Positions 1-11,879 of a DNA stretch of 64,000 bases are shown one piece after another. Under the pieces are notes generated by a model. That model saw nothing but the letters and a program-made list of their open reading frames with translations, did no database searches and was not told where the DNA came from. The position numbers were made by a program, and so were the translations under genes. Numbering within the stretch: the first letter of the stretch is position 1; every line of letters begins with the position of its first letter. Source of the stretch: Linum tenue (taxonomy: Eukaryota > Streptophyta > Magnoliopsida > Malpighiales > Linaceae). The stretch is taken from positions 22,469,475 through 22,533,474 of the forward strand of contig CAMGYJ010000008.1 in assembly GCA_946122785.1 (NCBI GenBank). Direction: 5' to 3'.

Positions 1-417
1 GTGGATGAAGCAATTGGATTTGGGGAAATTGTATTTGGTTTATTTCGGGGCAATTCAAATTGTTTGTGTTGATTGAGTCCTAATTAGTAGTGGTTAGTGG
101 AAGGATGGATGATCTTACTATGCATGACGATGGTAATGAAGACGTTAATGATCTGAGATTTTTTTTTTTTTATGCTGATGGTTTACCGAGAGATAGAGAG
201 AAAGGAGAGTAAAAGTGTAATTTGGACAAAATGTCTCATTTTCATGTTCTCGTCCCAAATACTAACCAAATAAGATAATTTCAGACAAATCCCTCACATA
301 TATACTCATCTTTTAAAATGAGACAATTGGATCAAATTGCTTCATGTCCCAATTGTTCCATCCAAACGATCCATAGTACATTTTTAAGATTCTACTTTTC
401 ACCATTCAAAAAATGAA
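1..417. other. AT-rich sequence, no gene seen
   Basis: No supported open reading frame, RNA gene or repeat boundary is visible. Positions 409-417 are the left 9-bp target duplication of the element that follows. Confidence 0.5.
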
Positions 418-1223
418 GGGTTAATACCTTATTTTGGCCCGAACTATGACCATATAATCAACTTTGGCTCGTGGTTTCAGAAATTAACATCCTGGCCTCA
501 ACTATGCAGCATATAGACTCAATTGGCCCGACACATAGTTTTACCGTCAATTTGGACGGTCAACTCCGTTGACCGTTAGTCAACACGTCATGTCATTGCC
601 TAATCAGCCTAAAAATCATTAAAAAAATGCAAATTTCAAATTATTTTTCTAATTTTTCTTATTTATTAATAAATTAACCAAAAATAAATTATAAAAAACA
701 TAAAATAAATTTGATTTTTTATTTTTTGGATAATTTGAAAAATGACAAATTTAATAAATTAACCAAAAATTATCAAATTATTTTATATTTTTAAAACTTC
801 CCACCAAAATATAATTTATATCATAAATTTTAAATTTATAAAATTTAATTTGATAATTTTTGGTTAATTTATAAAATTTAATTTGATAATTTTTGGTTAA
901 TTTATAAAATTTCAAATATCACAAAAAAATTATTTTATATTTTTAGAATTTTATTTTTTGGTTAATTGTAAAATGATAAATAATAGAAATTAGGAAAATA
1001 ATTTGAATTTAATTTTTTTTAATAATTTTTAGGCTGACTAGGCAATGACATGGCATGTTGACTAACGGTCAACGGAGTTGACCGTCCAAATTGACGGTCA
1101 AACTATGTGTCGGGCCAATTGAGTCTATATGTTGCATAGTTGAGGCCATGATGTTAATTTCTGAAACCACGGGCCAAAGTTAATTATATGGTCATAGTTC
1201 GGGCCAAAATAAGGTATTAACCC
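418..1223. mobile_element. Non-autonomous Mutator-like (MULE) foldback element, 806 bp
   Basis: The two ends are long inverted repeats of roughly 200 bp, both starting GGGTTAATACCTTATTTTGG when read inward. The element is flanked by an exact 9-bp direct repeat, aaaaatgaa (409-417 and 1224-1232), the duplication size typical of Mutator-type transposons. The interior (about 620-1020) is very AT-rich and codes for nothing. Each arm carries a cluster of TTGAC/GTCAA cores (about 540-590 and the mirror region about 1050-1100), resembling WRKY W-box cores. No transposase is present, so movement would need a MULE transposase supplied in trans. Confidence 0.85.
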
Positions 1224-1232
1224 AAAAATGAA

Positions 1233-2056
1233 AGCTATGAAAGTAAAGTTCGGTGGGGAACTTCGGTCATTTTGAACCTTTTTAATTCACCGTACATACG
1301 TAGTGTTTTTAGGAGACGTTTTTTTTGCTTTTGTCATTTTGGTATTTACAGTTTGTACAATGTTTATGTAACATCTCGAATCTTTTTCAGATCAAGATAT
1401 TATCTGCTTTGAATCCAAATCAAAGCAGTTATTATTTGAGAGGAGGGAAACTTTGTACATGAGTATGCCTCTAGAATTGTTTTGTTCTTTTTAAATCGTG
1501 TATCCACGAGTCAAATATTTTGAAAACCTTGACATATTAGTAAATAACCATAAACAACGAAGTAATTTGGAACTCTAAAAAAATTAAATCTAAATAGAAT
1601 CTAAAGAGCACACAAACCAAACACCAAATAGCTACGTCGTTTCATCAGATTCCCTCGGAGGTCCGGTGCTACGTGATTGCTTCCAGCTCCTGTCTTTAGT
1701 TTATGTTTCCTTAGAGTTTAGCGCAGTTCCTAAAACTGCTAACAGGGCTGCCCATAGAATGGTGCAAAAAGCCCTGTTACTTTCTCCTCTTGAGATCGGT
1801 TCCTTCGACTTTGTAGGGTGGCTTTACTGATGTATTGGTTTGGGAGGGTTTTGGGGTAGATTGTATAGTTTTTTCTCTCTTGACATTTCTTGAAAAAAAA
1901 AATAGCTACGTCGTTTTGTAGAACGCGGGCTAAATAGCTAGTACATATAGTTAGACAAAGAAGACGGTATGAATTCACATTATTACATTATTATTATTAT
2001 ATACTTAAAAGAGAAGTTTAAGGTTACTGTTTATTAGGGTCAAATCAATAGGGTAT
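1233..2056. other. AT-rich spacer, no gene seen
   Basis: No supported coding region. The open frame on the minus strand near 1739-1978 has no recognisable similarity, intron signals or composition bias. The stretch at 2000-2056, with AAAAGAGAAG followed by GGGTCAAATCAATAGGG, resembles the repeats at 3626-4205 and may be the flank of an older repeat split by the next element. Confidence 0.4.
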
Positions 2057-2065
2057 TAAAACTTT

Positions 2066-3518
2066 GGGTTAATATTTTTGTATGGCCTAAACTTTGACCA
2101 AAATAAACATCCTGGCCAATCTTTTTGATCTATAACATCCTGGCCCGAACTATCCATCAAAATAAATAATTTGGCCAGATCCGACTTTTGACCGTTAACT
2201 TGGACGGTCAAACGCGGTCAAACGCGTTGACTAACAGTCAACGCGCCATGTCATCACCCAATCAACTTAAATTAACTTAAAAAATTCACATATTTCTCAA
2301 ATTTTGAATTTTAACTATTAAAACCTAGAAAAATTATTTAAAAAATCGGAAAAAAACAAAAAAAAAACAAATTGGATTCCCTCCCTTCCGCTAACCACCC
2401 ATTCTTTAACCCAATAAAATTAAAATAAGAATGAAATCCTAAGTCAAAATCTAATCCCTTCCCCCACCGCCATGTTCCGAGCTGTTAACCCGCCGCCGCG
2501 GGATTCTGCGGAACCCTCTTCGCCATCTTTTCAGCTTCCACCCCCGAAATCGACGGAACCGCTTCAGCTCCACGATCTTGTTTGGCAAAACCAGAAACAA
2601 AATCCCAACCTCCTCCTCCGCCGCTTCTCGCTATAAACCCCCAGAACAACCGCCTCTCGAACGGTAAAACAATGGCGATGCTCCGACGATCTATTCAGCT
2701 CCTCTCTCGAACTTGCCATTTCAGATCTGCTATCAAAACCGACCTTCTCATCCTCCTCCTCCTCCTCCCATTCCATCGAACTCTCCCCACCGACTATTTC
2801 TCCAAATCGGCTTCCTTTTCCAAAATCAGAAGAACCTCCCTTAATTTCGAATCGCTCGACTAGTCTTGTCCCGCGCCGCCGCCTGATTCTTCCTTCCAGC
2901 CCCGAAACCTAAGTACAACATCATCAGGAAGAATCTCAACATGATTCGAGTCGGAGCGCCGCCGCCACCAGTCAAATTGCGGAAGTGCAGCGGTGGTAGC
3001 GAAGACCTCACGAAGCCTGAGATTTTACTCGAGAGTAGAGGCGAACCGGATGGTGTAGGGAGACGGGAGGATTACGATGGCGGCGACGAGTTTAGAAGAA
3101 TGCCCGCCGATGCATTTTCGTCAGACGGAGGAGGAAGATTGTTGTCAGAAGGGAGGGGCTCCTGGGTTTTTTTGTGTGGTTGGGGTTAGGGATAAGTTGA
3201 TGATAGGGTTAATGAAGGGAAGCCGACAATTTTTTTTTTTTTTTGCTTTTTTTTTAATAATTTTTCTAGGTTTTAATAGTTAAAATTCAAAATTTGAGAA
3301 ATATGTGAATTTTTTTAGTTTATTTAAGTTGATTGGGTGATGACATGGCGCGTTGACCGTTAGTCAATGCGTTTGACCGTCCAAGTTAACGGTCAAAAGT
3401 CGAATCTGGCCAAATTGTTTATTTTGATGTATAGTTCGGGCCAGGATGTTATAGATCAAAAAGATTGGCCAGGATGTTTATTTTGGTCAAAGTTCAGGCC
3501 ATACAAAAATATTAACCC
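2066..3518. mobile_element. MULE foldback element carrying a GC-rich gene fragment (Pack-MULE-like), 1453 bp
   Basis: Long terminal inverted repeats of about 300 bp start GGGTTAATATTTTTGTATGG at 2066 and mirror at the right end (…CCC at 3518). The flanking 9-mers taaaacttt and taaaaaatt match at 7 of 9 positions, consistent with an aged 9-bp target duplication. Between the arms (about 2375-3230) the sequence changes abruptly to GC-rich, proline- and serine-rich coding-like DNA, unlike both arms and flanks. This is the layout of a MULE that has captured host gene sequence. The arms again carry clustered TTGAC/GTCAA cores (about 2190-2245 and 3350-3400). It is related in design to the element at 418-1223 but has different arm sequence. 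Confidence 0.8.
2472..2879 (+). pseudogene. Captured gene fragment inside the MULE, unrecognised
   Basis: An ATG at 2472 opens a frame beginning MFRAVNPPPRDSAEPSSPSF that stops after about 54 codons. The same frame continues past the stop into a Ser/Pro-rich stretch. I do not recognise the parent gene. The composition (GC-rich, low-complexity Ser/Pro/Arg) resembles the 5' end of a plant gene, which is what Pack-MULEs often carry. Other open frames overlap this stretch on both strands, so the original frame and direction are uncertain. It is unlikely to make a functional protein. Confidence 0.4.
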
Positions 3519-3625
3519 TAAAAAATTAATTTATCATCAATGGGGATTGTTTCTGCCATTTCTTGCTTGCCATGGTTTGCTGGTTTCTCCCTTCAATTTT
3601 TATGCTCTCTTTTAATTGTAGAGAA

Positions 3626-4205
3626 GTTGCATGGATACTAACTCTAGAGACTAGAGGCAAATCAATGGGGACATTAAAATTTTGAAAAAGGGACTAATTT
3701 TTTGTGATTGTCCGCCTTTCAAATAAAAGAATTTATGTCATCTTTTAGTTTGAGAAGTGAAAACCTTCATATTTTATGCCCTCTTTTAATTATGGGTCAA
3801 ATCAACAGGACTTTTTTAATTTCATTTTTTTCCTTCCTTAATTCCTTATACGCTTCCTCTCTTCCATAATCAAAGTCACAAATTTTCTTCCATCTGTTTC
3901 ATCCATCTGGATCTTTCCCTTTCTCTAACGGGAAGGAGAAGATCAGGTAGGTTGCATGGATACAAAATCAATGGGGACATTAAAATTTTGAAAAAAGGAT
4001 TAACTTTTTTGTGACTGTCCGCCTTTCAAATAAAATAATTTATGCCCTCTTTTAATTATGGGTCAAATCAGTGGGACTTTTTTAATTTCATTTTTTTTCC
4101 TTCCTTAATTCCATATGTGTTTCCTCTCTTCCATAATCAAAGTCACAAATTTTATTTCATCTGGATCTTTCCCTTTCTCTAACGGGAAGGAGATGATCGG
4201 GAAGG
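3626..4205. repeat. Direct tandem duplication, about 325-bp and 255-bp copies
   Basis: Two diverged copies in head-to-tail order both begin GTTGCATGGATAC (3626 and 3951). They share an AATGGGGACATTAAAATTTTG block and a CTTTCTCTAACGGGAAGGAG block near the right ends. The second copy is shorter by internal deletion. No protein is predicted with confidence. Confidence 0.7.
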
Positions 4206-4685
4206 AGGAAGAAGGGGAAAAACGTCCACCTCGATTGTTCTCTCCTGTCTCTTTCTCTTTCACAATCTCCCATCTCCCAAATTGGACGATGAAACAACTA
4301 GCGTACTAAGAAAGGAAGATGGCATTGACAATAGGAAGGTCGGCAATAGACGCCGGTGATGGTTCCAGCAATGGAGACTTAGGTGAAAACCGTTTCCTTT
4401 GGATGACCAGAACCCATATTTCGCATGATTGTATTGCTGCTATACCAATAAAAGATTCAGAGAGGCAGACTGAAATTGTGAGCGATCAGTGCTTGATCTC
4501 AAGCAAGAATGATGCATGACTATTACAATGTTCCCCAGAAGGGTCTTTTCTGTCTATTTTTTTTCCTTTTAGTTGTTGATGAATATGCTAGAGGAAGAGT
4601 TATTTCAACTAATCCCTATAATAAGTATATACTTACCCATAATATCATTAGTCTGATGTCAGTTCACTTTTCATGGGTCGTTGAC

Positions 4686-4833
4686 GATATCTACATGCAT
4701 GGTCTTACTTGAACATCGATTGATTACATGTTACTTGGGATGTCTTTCGTGTCATAGAGGATATCTACATGCATAGTCTTACTTGAACATCGATTGATTA
4801 TATGTCACTTGGGATGTCTTTCGTGTCATTCTA
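4686..4833. repeat. 74-bp tandem duplication
   Basis: Two near-identical copies (starts 4686 and 4760) both begin GATATCTACATGCAT and end near the block GGGATGTCTTTCGTGTCAT. No coding role is visible. Confidence 0.75.
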
Positions 4834-5120
4834 ACTCATGAATCGCAAGTTACTATCCACTAGCCAAAATTGCAGTCGGCTGGCAAAAGGTGTGTTCTTC
4901 AAGTGCCGTCATTTAGTCCAAACATTGCATTGTGATTTGCTTGGGTAAGAGCCTTTAATGTTCCATTTATCATCTTCTTTTCATTTTGGTGTTTGTTTAG
5001 TTCATGCTTAGAATTAGTTTTTGTTCCCCGCAGTGGTTTCAAATTCTCACAACCTTTTAGCTATTTCCCCTACAAATTCTCCTCGAAAGACGAAAATCAA
5101 AAGGTTTATGTTTGTCTTAT

Positions 5121-5245
5121 GTAGGGTGTTAGCATCTCTCGAAATGTATTCTTTAATAAACATGACGATTTATTGACTTAATTAATCTATAATGACTCTA
5201 TATAATAATAATCATGAACAAACTAGAGAGATGCTAACACCCTAC
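5121..5245. repeat. 125-bp hairpin element with perfect 20-bp inverted ends
   Basis: The left end GTAGGGTGTTAGCATCTCTC (5121-5140) is the exact reverse complement of the right end at 5226-5245. The 85-bp interior is AT-rich and non-coding. This could be a very small MITE. I could not identify a convincing target duplication. Confidence 0.65.
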
Positions 5246-5294
5246 TGTTAGTGCCCTCATTCTTATGATCATTATTAAGATATGAAACAATGAG

Positions 5295-6011
5295 TAGGGA
5301 TGGCAATGGGTCGAGTTTGGGGTGGATTGTACTAAACCCATCCCAATATCCATTTTCAATTATCAAATCCATACCCTCCCCATCCCCATGCGGGGGGAGA
5401 TTTTGCATCCCCATCCCCGCGAGTTTCGGATACCCGAGAGTAATCCCCGCCCCGTACATCTGATTATGATTATAACTAAATTAACACACTTGAATTCAAT
5501 AAAACATACAACTATTGGGTTGAAACATTAAACCTAGTCAATGATGAACCTAATAAAGAACCATTGGTAATCTTAATTAGTTCCATAAACAAAGTACCAA
5601 TAAATAATCCAACACCAAATTATTCATCTCCAAAACACCTCCTAAACAATAAAAATCCACACATAAAAGTCAAATTATCCTCCAAATTTCTTCTTTCGTA
5701 GAGAAACATATTCTATTAATCATTATACCAAACAAAAGTATATTAATGATGAAAGAACATAAAAATTGCCAACTACAACTCCTGCGTTACAATAGTTATA
5801 GTTTATAATATATGACATAAGTAATGATGGGGCGAATATGGGTATGGGTATGGGGCGGAGGCACTCAAATCCATCCCCGCCCCATACCCACAAACTTCTT
5901 TGCGGGTATTATCCGTATTCGCCCCATACCCAGTCAATGCGGAGATTCCCCTCATTAATCGAGTTGGGTAGGGTCGAATACTCGCGGTTACGGCTATAAA
6001 TGCCATCCCTA
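5295..6011. mobile_element. hAT-superfamily non-autonomous element, 717 bp
   Basis: The terminal inverted repeats are TAGGGATGGCA at 5295 and TGCCATCCCTA ending at 6011. They are flanked by a perfect 8-bp direct repeat, acaatgag (5287-5294 and 6012-6019), the duplication size of hAT transposons. Both subterminal regions are rich in short repeats such as CCCCATCCCC and GCCCCATACCC, typical of hAT ends where transposase binds. The interior is AT-rich with no transposase. Short open frames near 5223-5531 and 5803-6015 are by-products of this subterminal repeat structure. Confidence 0.9.
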
Positions 6012-6019
6012 ACAATGAG

Positions 6020-9000
6020 GCATCTCTTTACTAGAATTTCCAGATACCAACCGCAACACTTTTCATTCTTTTTCAGTTGGTTGTTGTGGTGTTTTCAATT
6101 TCAGTTTAATGCTCTCAAACTAATTGCCCTTTTTTGGCCGATTAAGCGATTGTGTATGAAGATGAGACTTAAGTAAAGCATGTTATTTGTTTGTTTGCAA
6201 GGACCACGAAGCACGATTTTGAGAGAGAGATTCCACTCTCATATGTGACACCAGCTACCAAGGCATCCAAATGTGGATCGGACATTTATTTATTGTTATC
6301 GTTCTTCTCTATGACGATCGTACAACTCTTTCACAGCTTTTTGTTAATTAATTTGGTCACGCCATCTTTTTTATCCAGATTTGTGTTATTGAATTGGGTC
6401 TCCAGTCTCCACCACTCGGGTTTATCAAACGTTAGAGGAGAAAGACCAAGCTAACTTGAAACTTGCCATGTCATTGCAGGGGTTGTGAACAGAGGTACTT
6501 GGAGGGTTATTGAAGCTCCACTCATAATTTGTTTCTTTGTTGAGTGTTGGTGCTAATTTACGAGAGCTCCTGGAAGAAAAACAAAGGGCTGAGACTGATG
6601 GAAGGTGCCATAACTGTGATTATCTATGACGAAATTCACAGTCCGCCACGTAGCGTGGGCTTCCTTGCTAATATTAAATAAGCTGTAGAAGTTGAACCAT
6701 ACAGGAGAAAGTTTAATTGACAACAAATTTCTCTACTTAATAGTTTCAACAATAGGGGTACTAGGACCCCCCTTGGGAAAACGTTGATTCTTCCGGTTTT
6801 TCAAGCCAAGGTCCACATCAACTCTTTCTTTACCCTTGTGCTTTCTTCGTAATAGGAATCAGGTGGTAACAAATCCTCATCTACGAAAGGAGATACACCT
6901 TTTGTTACGAGTAAATCGACACCAACCATCTGCATAAATCATTCACAAAACCAAAAAAAAATATTCAACAATTGACCGCACATACCTCTGCCGGTTGAGT
7001 TACTACACTTCCTGAAGGTGCAAATTTCATACTTGCCAAACATCCAACATGCACAAGACACGACTGTTTGGTAAGTCTCGACGTAACTCTTCCTCACACT
7101 CTTCTCATCCGACTCATTGAAGCCTTCGAAAGTTACGTAGAATGCAGAGAGAGAGAAGCGCGAAATGTATCCATCTCCATGAATACTGTTCAAGATTCAC
7201 TGAAGAGTGGATTATGTCCATGCTCGATAATTACCTCTCGGCTTTAGCTCCAAAGCTCCTCCGTCGAGCAATCTGTTTCAAATTAATTCCGATCGTTTGC
7301 TTTGCTAATAGTAGGATCGTATATCCATCAAAAGCAATTAGCAATTTTGGTTTGTCAATGGAAGAATCTTATATCCATCAAAAGCATTCGGTTAAAACTA
7401 ATTATTATATTATTGTTTTTAGTTAGGTAAGATGGTTGCGTGTATAAAAGTTGAGTTTCTTCATTTTTTTTTCTTTTATTTTAAGGTTTAGTGTTTGGGG
7501 CAAATTTTCATATGTGTGACTTTGCTAAATAATTAATTTTTAATAACATCATAATTATTAGTTTATTCCTCGGTTTTTCTTTTAGGTATTGGTTCTCTCT
7601 TAAACCAATGAAATGTATATCACAATCCTCATCTAAAGACTAGAAGTTCAAAATTTATAATCAATACCCAGATAAAAAATTTTTCAGAATCTTTTTTTGA
7701 ACAATGATAACAAAATTAATAGATCGGACCACCTTAAATCTAGGTTTGTGATGTATAGTTTTCTTTTACCATAACGGCAAACAAACAACTTCATTTTTCA
7801 TAACTTTGCATGGTTTTGACCAAATATTAGTGGTTATATTAGTGCAATGGTAATTCTTATCAAACTTCATTTGACACTGGCATTATTTTGTTCTTCTATG
7901 AATATTTCAATAGTATTTTTATTTTTCAATTAATTCATGTGGTTAGTAAATATTATATTTATTAATTTTATGTCTCGAAAATATGTTCACCTTGGAGAAT
8001 CATTTAATTGACAAAACAGTTCTCCAGTACGATCTTCAAACAACCAGTAAAAAGGATGGAATTTCGGTGCATAACCTCCTTTTAGTTACAGCTGTCACAA
8101 ATTTCAAGAGCTATAGTCACAAGTTTTTCCATTTCTCATAAATTCAGCTGACTATATCTAATTTGTTTCAACACTAATTTAAAATAATTTGGGTTGAAAA
8201 ACCATACTAATTGAAACTTGCTGAAGAAAAGTTGAAGAAGACTACAATGGGTAATTTTATAAGGTTTATACAACAATATCAAAGACAATAGTAGTTAAGT
8301 AATAATTTACCTCTACTCTTCTGTTGTTTTCAACTTCAAGGTCATTCATTCAAGAGAAAACAAAATATCCACTAAAACAAAAGGTTTCCGACTTAATAGT
8401 GCATCTCAAGTTGTTATTTTATAGATTCAAGACTAGCTACGAGTTGTAGACAACATGGATTAATATAACGTTATTTGTTTGTATAGCGAGGGAGCTAGAT
8501 TTTTGGAATGTATACTGAGAAACTACTCAAAGGTACTGACAAAATGAAAGAACTTTCACCTCATCATCGCATCCGAACTAAGAGCATGAAGTTAAATTTT
8601 TAAGCTCACTGATTACAACATCACGAACCCCATAAGTGGGTACATAGTTTTGAAGATAATGAAGGACGAAAAACAGTAATCTCAGACAAGTTCATGACAT
8701 GTACTTGGTAATTTTAAGTTCTTGAGACAAAGGAAGCGATTATTGATGGTAGATCTAGAAATTTCAAAGATGGGAGGAAATAGTGAATGGTTGATCATGT
8801 TTATGATTTGGATGGTTTGAAATTTTACTAACCTGAAAAGATGTTTCACATTTTCAAACATTTGAACATTAAAATTTGGTTTTAGTATAATGCATGGGAA
8901 GAAGGAAGATACTATCGATGATAAATATAAAGTTTCATTAACGATGATGAAGTTGTGCGGAGAAGATGGTTTTGATGGCGGAGCAATAAAAATAAATCCA

Positions 9001-9240
9001 ACAAGAAATTTGTAGCAATTTATTACATCAAAGAGTAAAATGAAGTGCGTTTTGAATATTAAGTTTTTTAAAATCGATTTCCACCTTTCCTTTTGATAAG
9101 GAATTTTGCGCATGAATGATGATGATGTTGTAAAACTTATGATGTCTATTATTTGTTATACTTTTAGTAATTAAATAATTTGGATTATTTCATGGTAACA
9201 AATAAAGAGGAAAGGAAGAACACAAAACAATTGGATGGCA
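6020..9240. other. Gene-free AT-rich region
   Basis: No coding region that I can support. Scattered open frames (for example about 6191-6454, the minus-strand frame 6939-7193, and the minus-strand 143-codon frame 8682-9113) show no recognisable family and sit in AT-rich sequence. 6190-6680 and 6940-7260 are somewhat less AT-rich and could hold old gene debris, but no exon chain could be assembled. Confidence 0.4.
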
Positions 9241-9279
9241 GAGTGGCGGTCCTTGAGAACAATCAGGGCCGCCCAGCTC

Positions 9280-11850
9280 AATGAATATAATAAGCTACAA
9301 CTGTCGTGAGTTGGGGAATCCCACGACAGTTGCACGAGTAGCGGAGCTGCTCAGAGAACAAGACCCCAGTTTAGTCTTCCTCGTGGAGACTAAGAAGCAG
9401 GAGCATAAACTGGAAGATATCATCTAGAAATTGGGATGGACTAAAGGGAAAGGAGTTGGATCTATAGATAGGGCAGGTGGTCTGCTACTATCATGGAAGA
9501 AAGATATCCAAGTGACTATTAAGAACATAACCCGTAACTATATTGATGCCTGGATTACTGATGGCCCAGAGGAGAACACTTAGAGACTCACTGATATCTA
9601 TGGTTAGCCTGAGCAAGAGAATAAGCCCCAAACTTGGGACTTAATTCAAAGACTACATGGGCAAGAAACCATGTCGTGGATCTTGTGTGGAGATTTCAAT
9701 CAAGTCCAAAGCAATGAAGAGAAAAATGGCCAAAATTTACCAGATATTCCAAACATGGAGGAGTTCCTAGCCACATTAGACGAATGTCATCTGGAGGACT
9801 TATACTATTTTGGTAACACATTCACATGGGATAATGGAAGAGTTGACGAGACATTTCTGGAACAAATATTAGACAGGACAGTGGCGAATGGGGAATGGAA
9901 AGAATGGTTCCCTGAAGCAAGAGTTTATCACCTTGAGAGATCAGACCATCTACCTATAAGAGTGGAACTGAATTTACAAGAAGAAAAGATGAAATGGTGT
10001 TGGAATTTTAAGTTTGAAGCATATTGGCAGACACATGAAGAATACAAACCCCTCTTAGAGGCAGAATGGATGCGAGATCCAAACAAAACCTTAGAAGAGA
10101 CAATTAAGAGCTGTGATAAGGTGTTACTAGAGTGGAGTAAAAAGACTTTTGGAAGTCTTAGAGCAAGGAAGAGAAGAATTGAATGAGCCCTAGCAAAGAT
10201 AGCAAAACAAAAAAAGAACAAGGTTGTATTCTTCAACACCGAGCTCTACAACAAGAACTGAATGAGGTGATATTGCAAGAAGAACATAAATGGAAACAGA
10301 GATCTAGGATAGACTGGATAAAGGAGGGTGACAGGAACAAGAGAATCTTCCATCAAAAAGTATCAAACAGACAAAAAATAAACACAGTAAAAGCATTGAA
10401 GGGGGATGATGGAACAGAATTCAAGGGACAGGAAGAGGTAATGAGCTGCTTTTTGCATCATCTAAGGAAGTTGTACCAAGATGGCCCAACACTAGCTATC
10501 ATGGAAGTATTGGAAGCGGTGGAAACAAAGGTCGCACCAGAGATGAACACTGAACTCATGCGCCCTTTTACACAGGAGGAGATTTGGGAAGCACTAAAAT
10601 TAATGGCTCCAACAAAATCCCCTGGTTCTGATGGAATGTCGACTTTGTTTTATCAAAAGAACTGCGCATTGGTGGATGATGCAGTGTGTGAAGAACTACA
10701 AAGAATCCTCCTAACATGGATAGTCCCTCAAAGCCTAAATCACACGCTGTTGGCACTCACACCAAAACAAAGACTCCAACCACCCCCTATGGAGTTCATA
10801 CCTATAGCCCTTTGCAAGGTCCTATACAATATCTTATCATAGGTACTTGTGAATAGGCTAAAAAGGATACTTGATGAAGTGGTAACTGAAACTCAAAGTG
10901 CTTTCGTACCCGGGAGGAATATAACAGACAACATAATGGTGGGTTTTGACTTTTGAGTGTTTCCATGCTATGAAGAATAGAAGAGAAGGAAAAAATTGGT
11001 ATGTAGCAGCGAAGCTCGATATTACAAAAGCATACGATAGAGTAGAATGAGATTTTCTAGAATGAATCATGCTAAAGCTAGGCTTTAACGAGGACTGGGT
11101 CAAAATCATCATGAGTTGTGTGACCACAATAAGCTACTTAGTCCTGGTTAATGGCCACCAAACTGAGACTTTTATGTCATCAAGGGCACTGAGACTCTTT
11201 CTCCTCTGTGTAGAGGGATTGTCAGTCCTAAGTCCTAACGAAGAAAGCAGTAGTAGAAGGAGCCCTAAAAGGAATCAATGTTAGTAATGATGGACGTATG
11301 ATTTCCCACCTGTTCTTTGCGGATGATAGCATCTTTTTCTCCGAGAACAAGAAATCTGAGGGAGAAGCTCTAAGGACAATCCTAACTACCTATGAAAGAG
11401 CTTCAGGACAACAGATCCACCTAAACAAGCCATAGATATCTTTTAGCACAAATGTCATTGAAGAAGATAGAAGTGCTATGGCTGAGATTTTGGGGATGAC
11501 AGTGATGCATCATGACAAATATTTAACACTGCCCATAGTTATTGGAAGAGCGAAAAAAGCAGTTTTTGCGCAGATAATTGATCGAGTTAGAAACAAAATA
11601 AAGATGTGTAAGGGCAAACTTCTATCAAACTTGGCCAATGAAGTACTAATTAAAGTTGTAGCTCAAGCACAGACTTTGTATGCCACGTCGATATTCCTAA
11701 TACCACAAGGAGTAATACAAGAAATACAAAGCCGAATTGCAAGCTTCTGGTGGGGAAAGAAAAAAGAAGAACGGCGTATCCATTGGATGAGCTGGAAAAA
11801 ACTATGTCGACCCAAGTACGAGGGAGGTATGGGATTCAGGAACCTATAAA
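9280..11850 (+). pseudogene. Decayed L1-type non-LTR retrotransposon (LINE): endonuclease and reverse transcriptase
   Basis: Translated pieces in order match the plant L1 polyprotein. An apurinic-type endonuclease region (about 9300-9990) shows GDFNQV and, at its end, RSDHLPI. A reverse transcriptase region (about 10580-11450) shows KSPGSDG, FVPGRNITDN, a KLDITKAYDRVE block and the catalytic FADDS motif near 11320. The thumb/connection region (about 11480-11850) ends GGMGFRNL. The reading frame is broken by several stops (for example TAG at 9425, TAG near 9583, and stops near 10840 and 10950) and by frameshifts. No RNase H domain, 3' UTR or poly-A tail follows 11850, so the 3' end is missing and the copy cannot encode a working protein. 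The 5' boundary is approximate because no target duplication was found. Confidence 0.85.
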
Positions 11851-11879
11851 GAGAGGAAGAAGGAAAAGCAGCCAAAAAG

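Noticed and set aside
6939..7193. 84-codon minus-strand open frame
   Set aside because: A few blocks look protein-like, but no family was recognised and no exons could be linked to it.
8682..9113. 143-codon minus-strand open frame
   Set aside because: AT-rich, Phe/Ile/Asn-rich translation with no recognisable domain, no splice partners and no promoter context.
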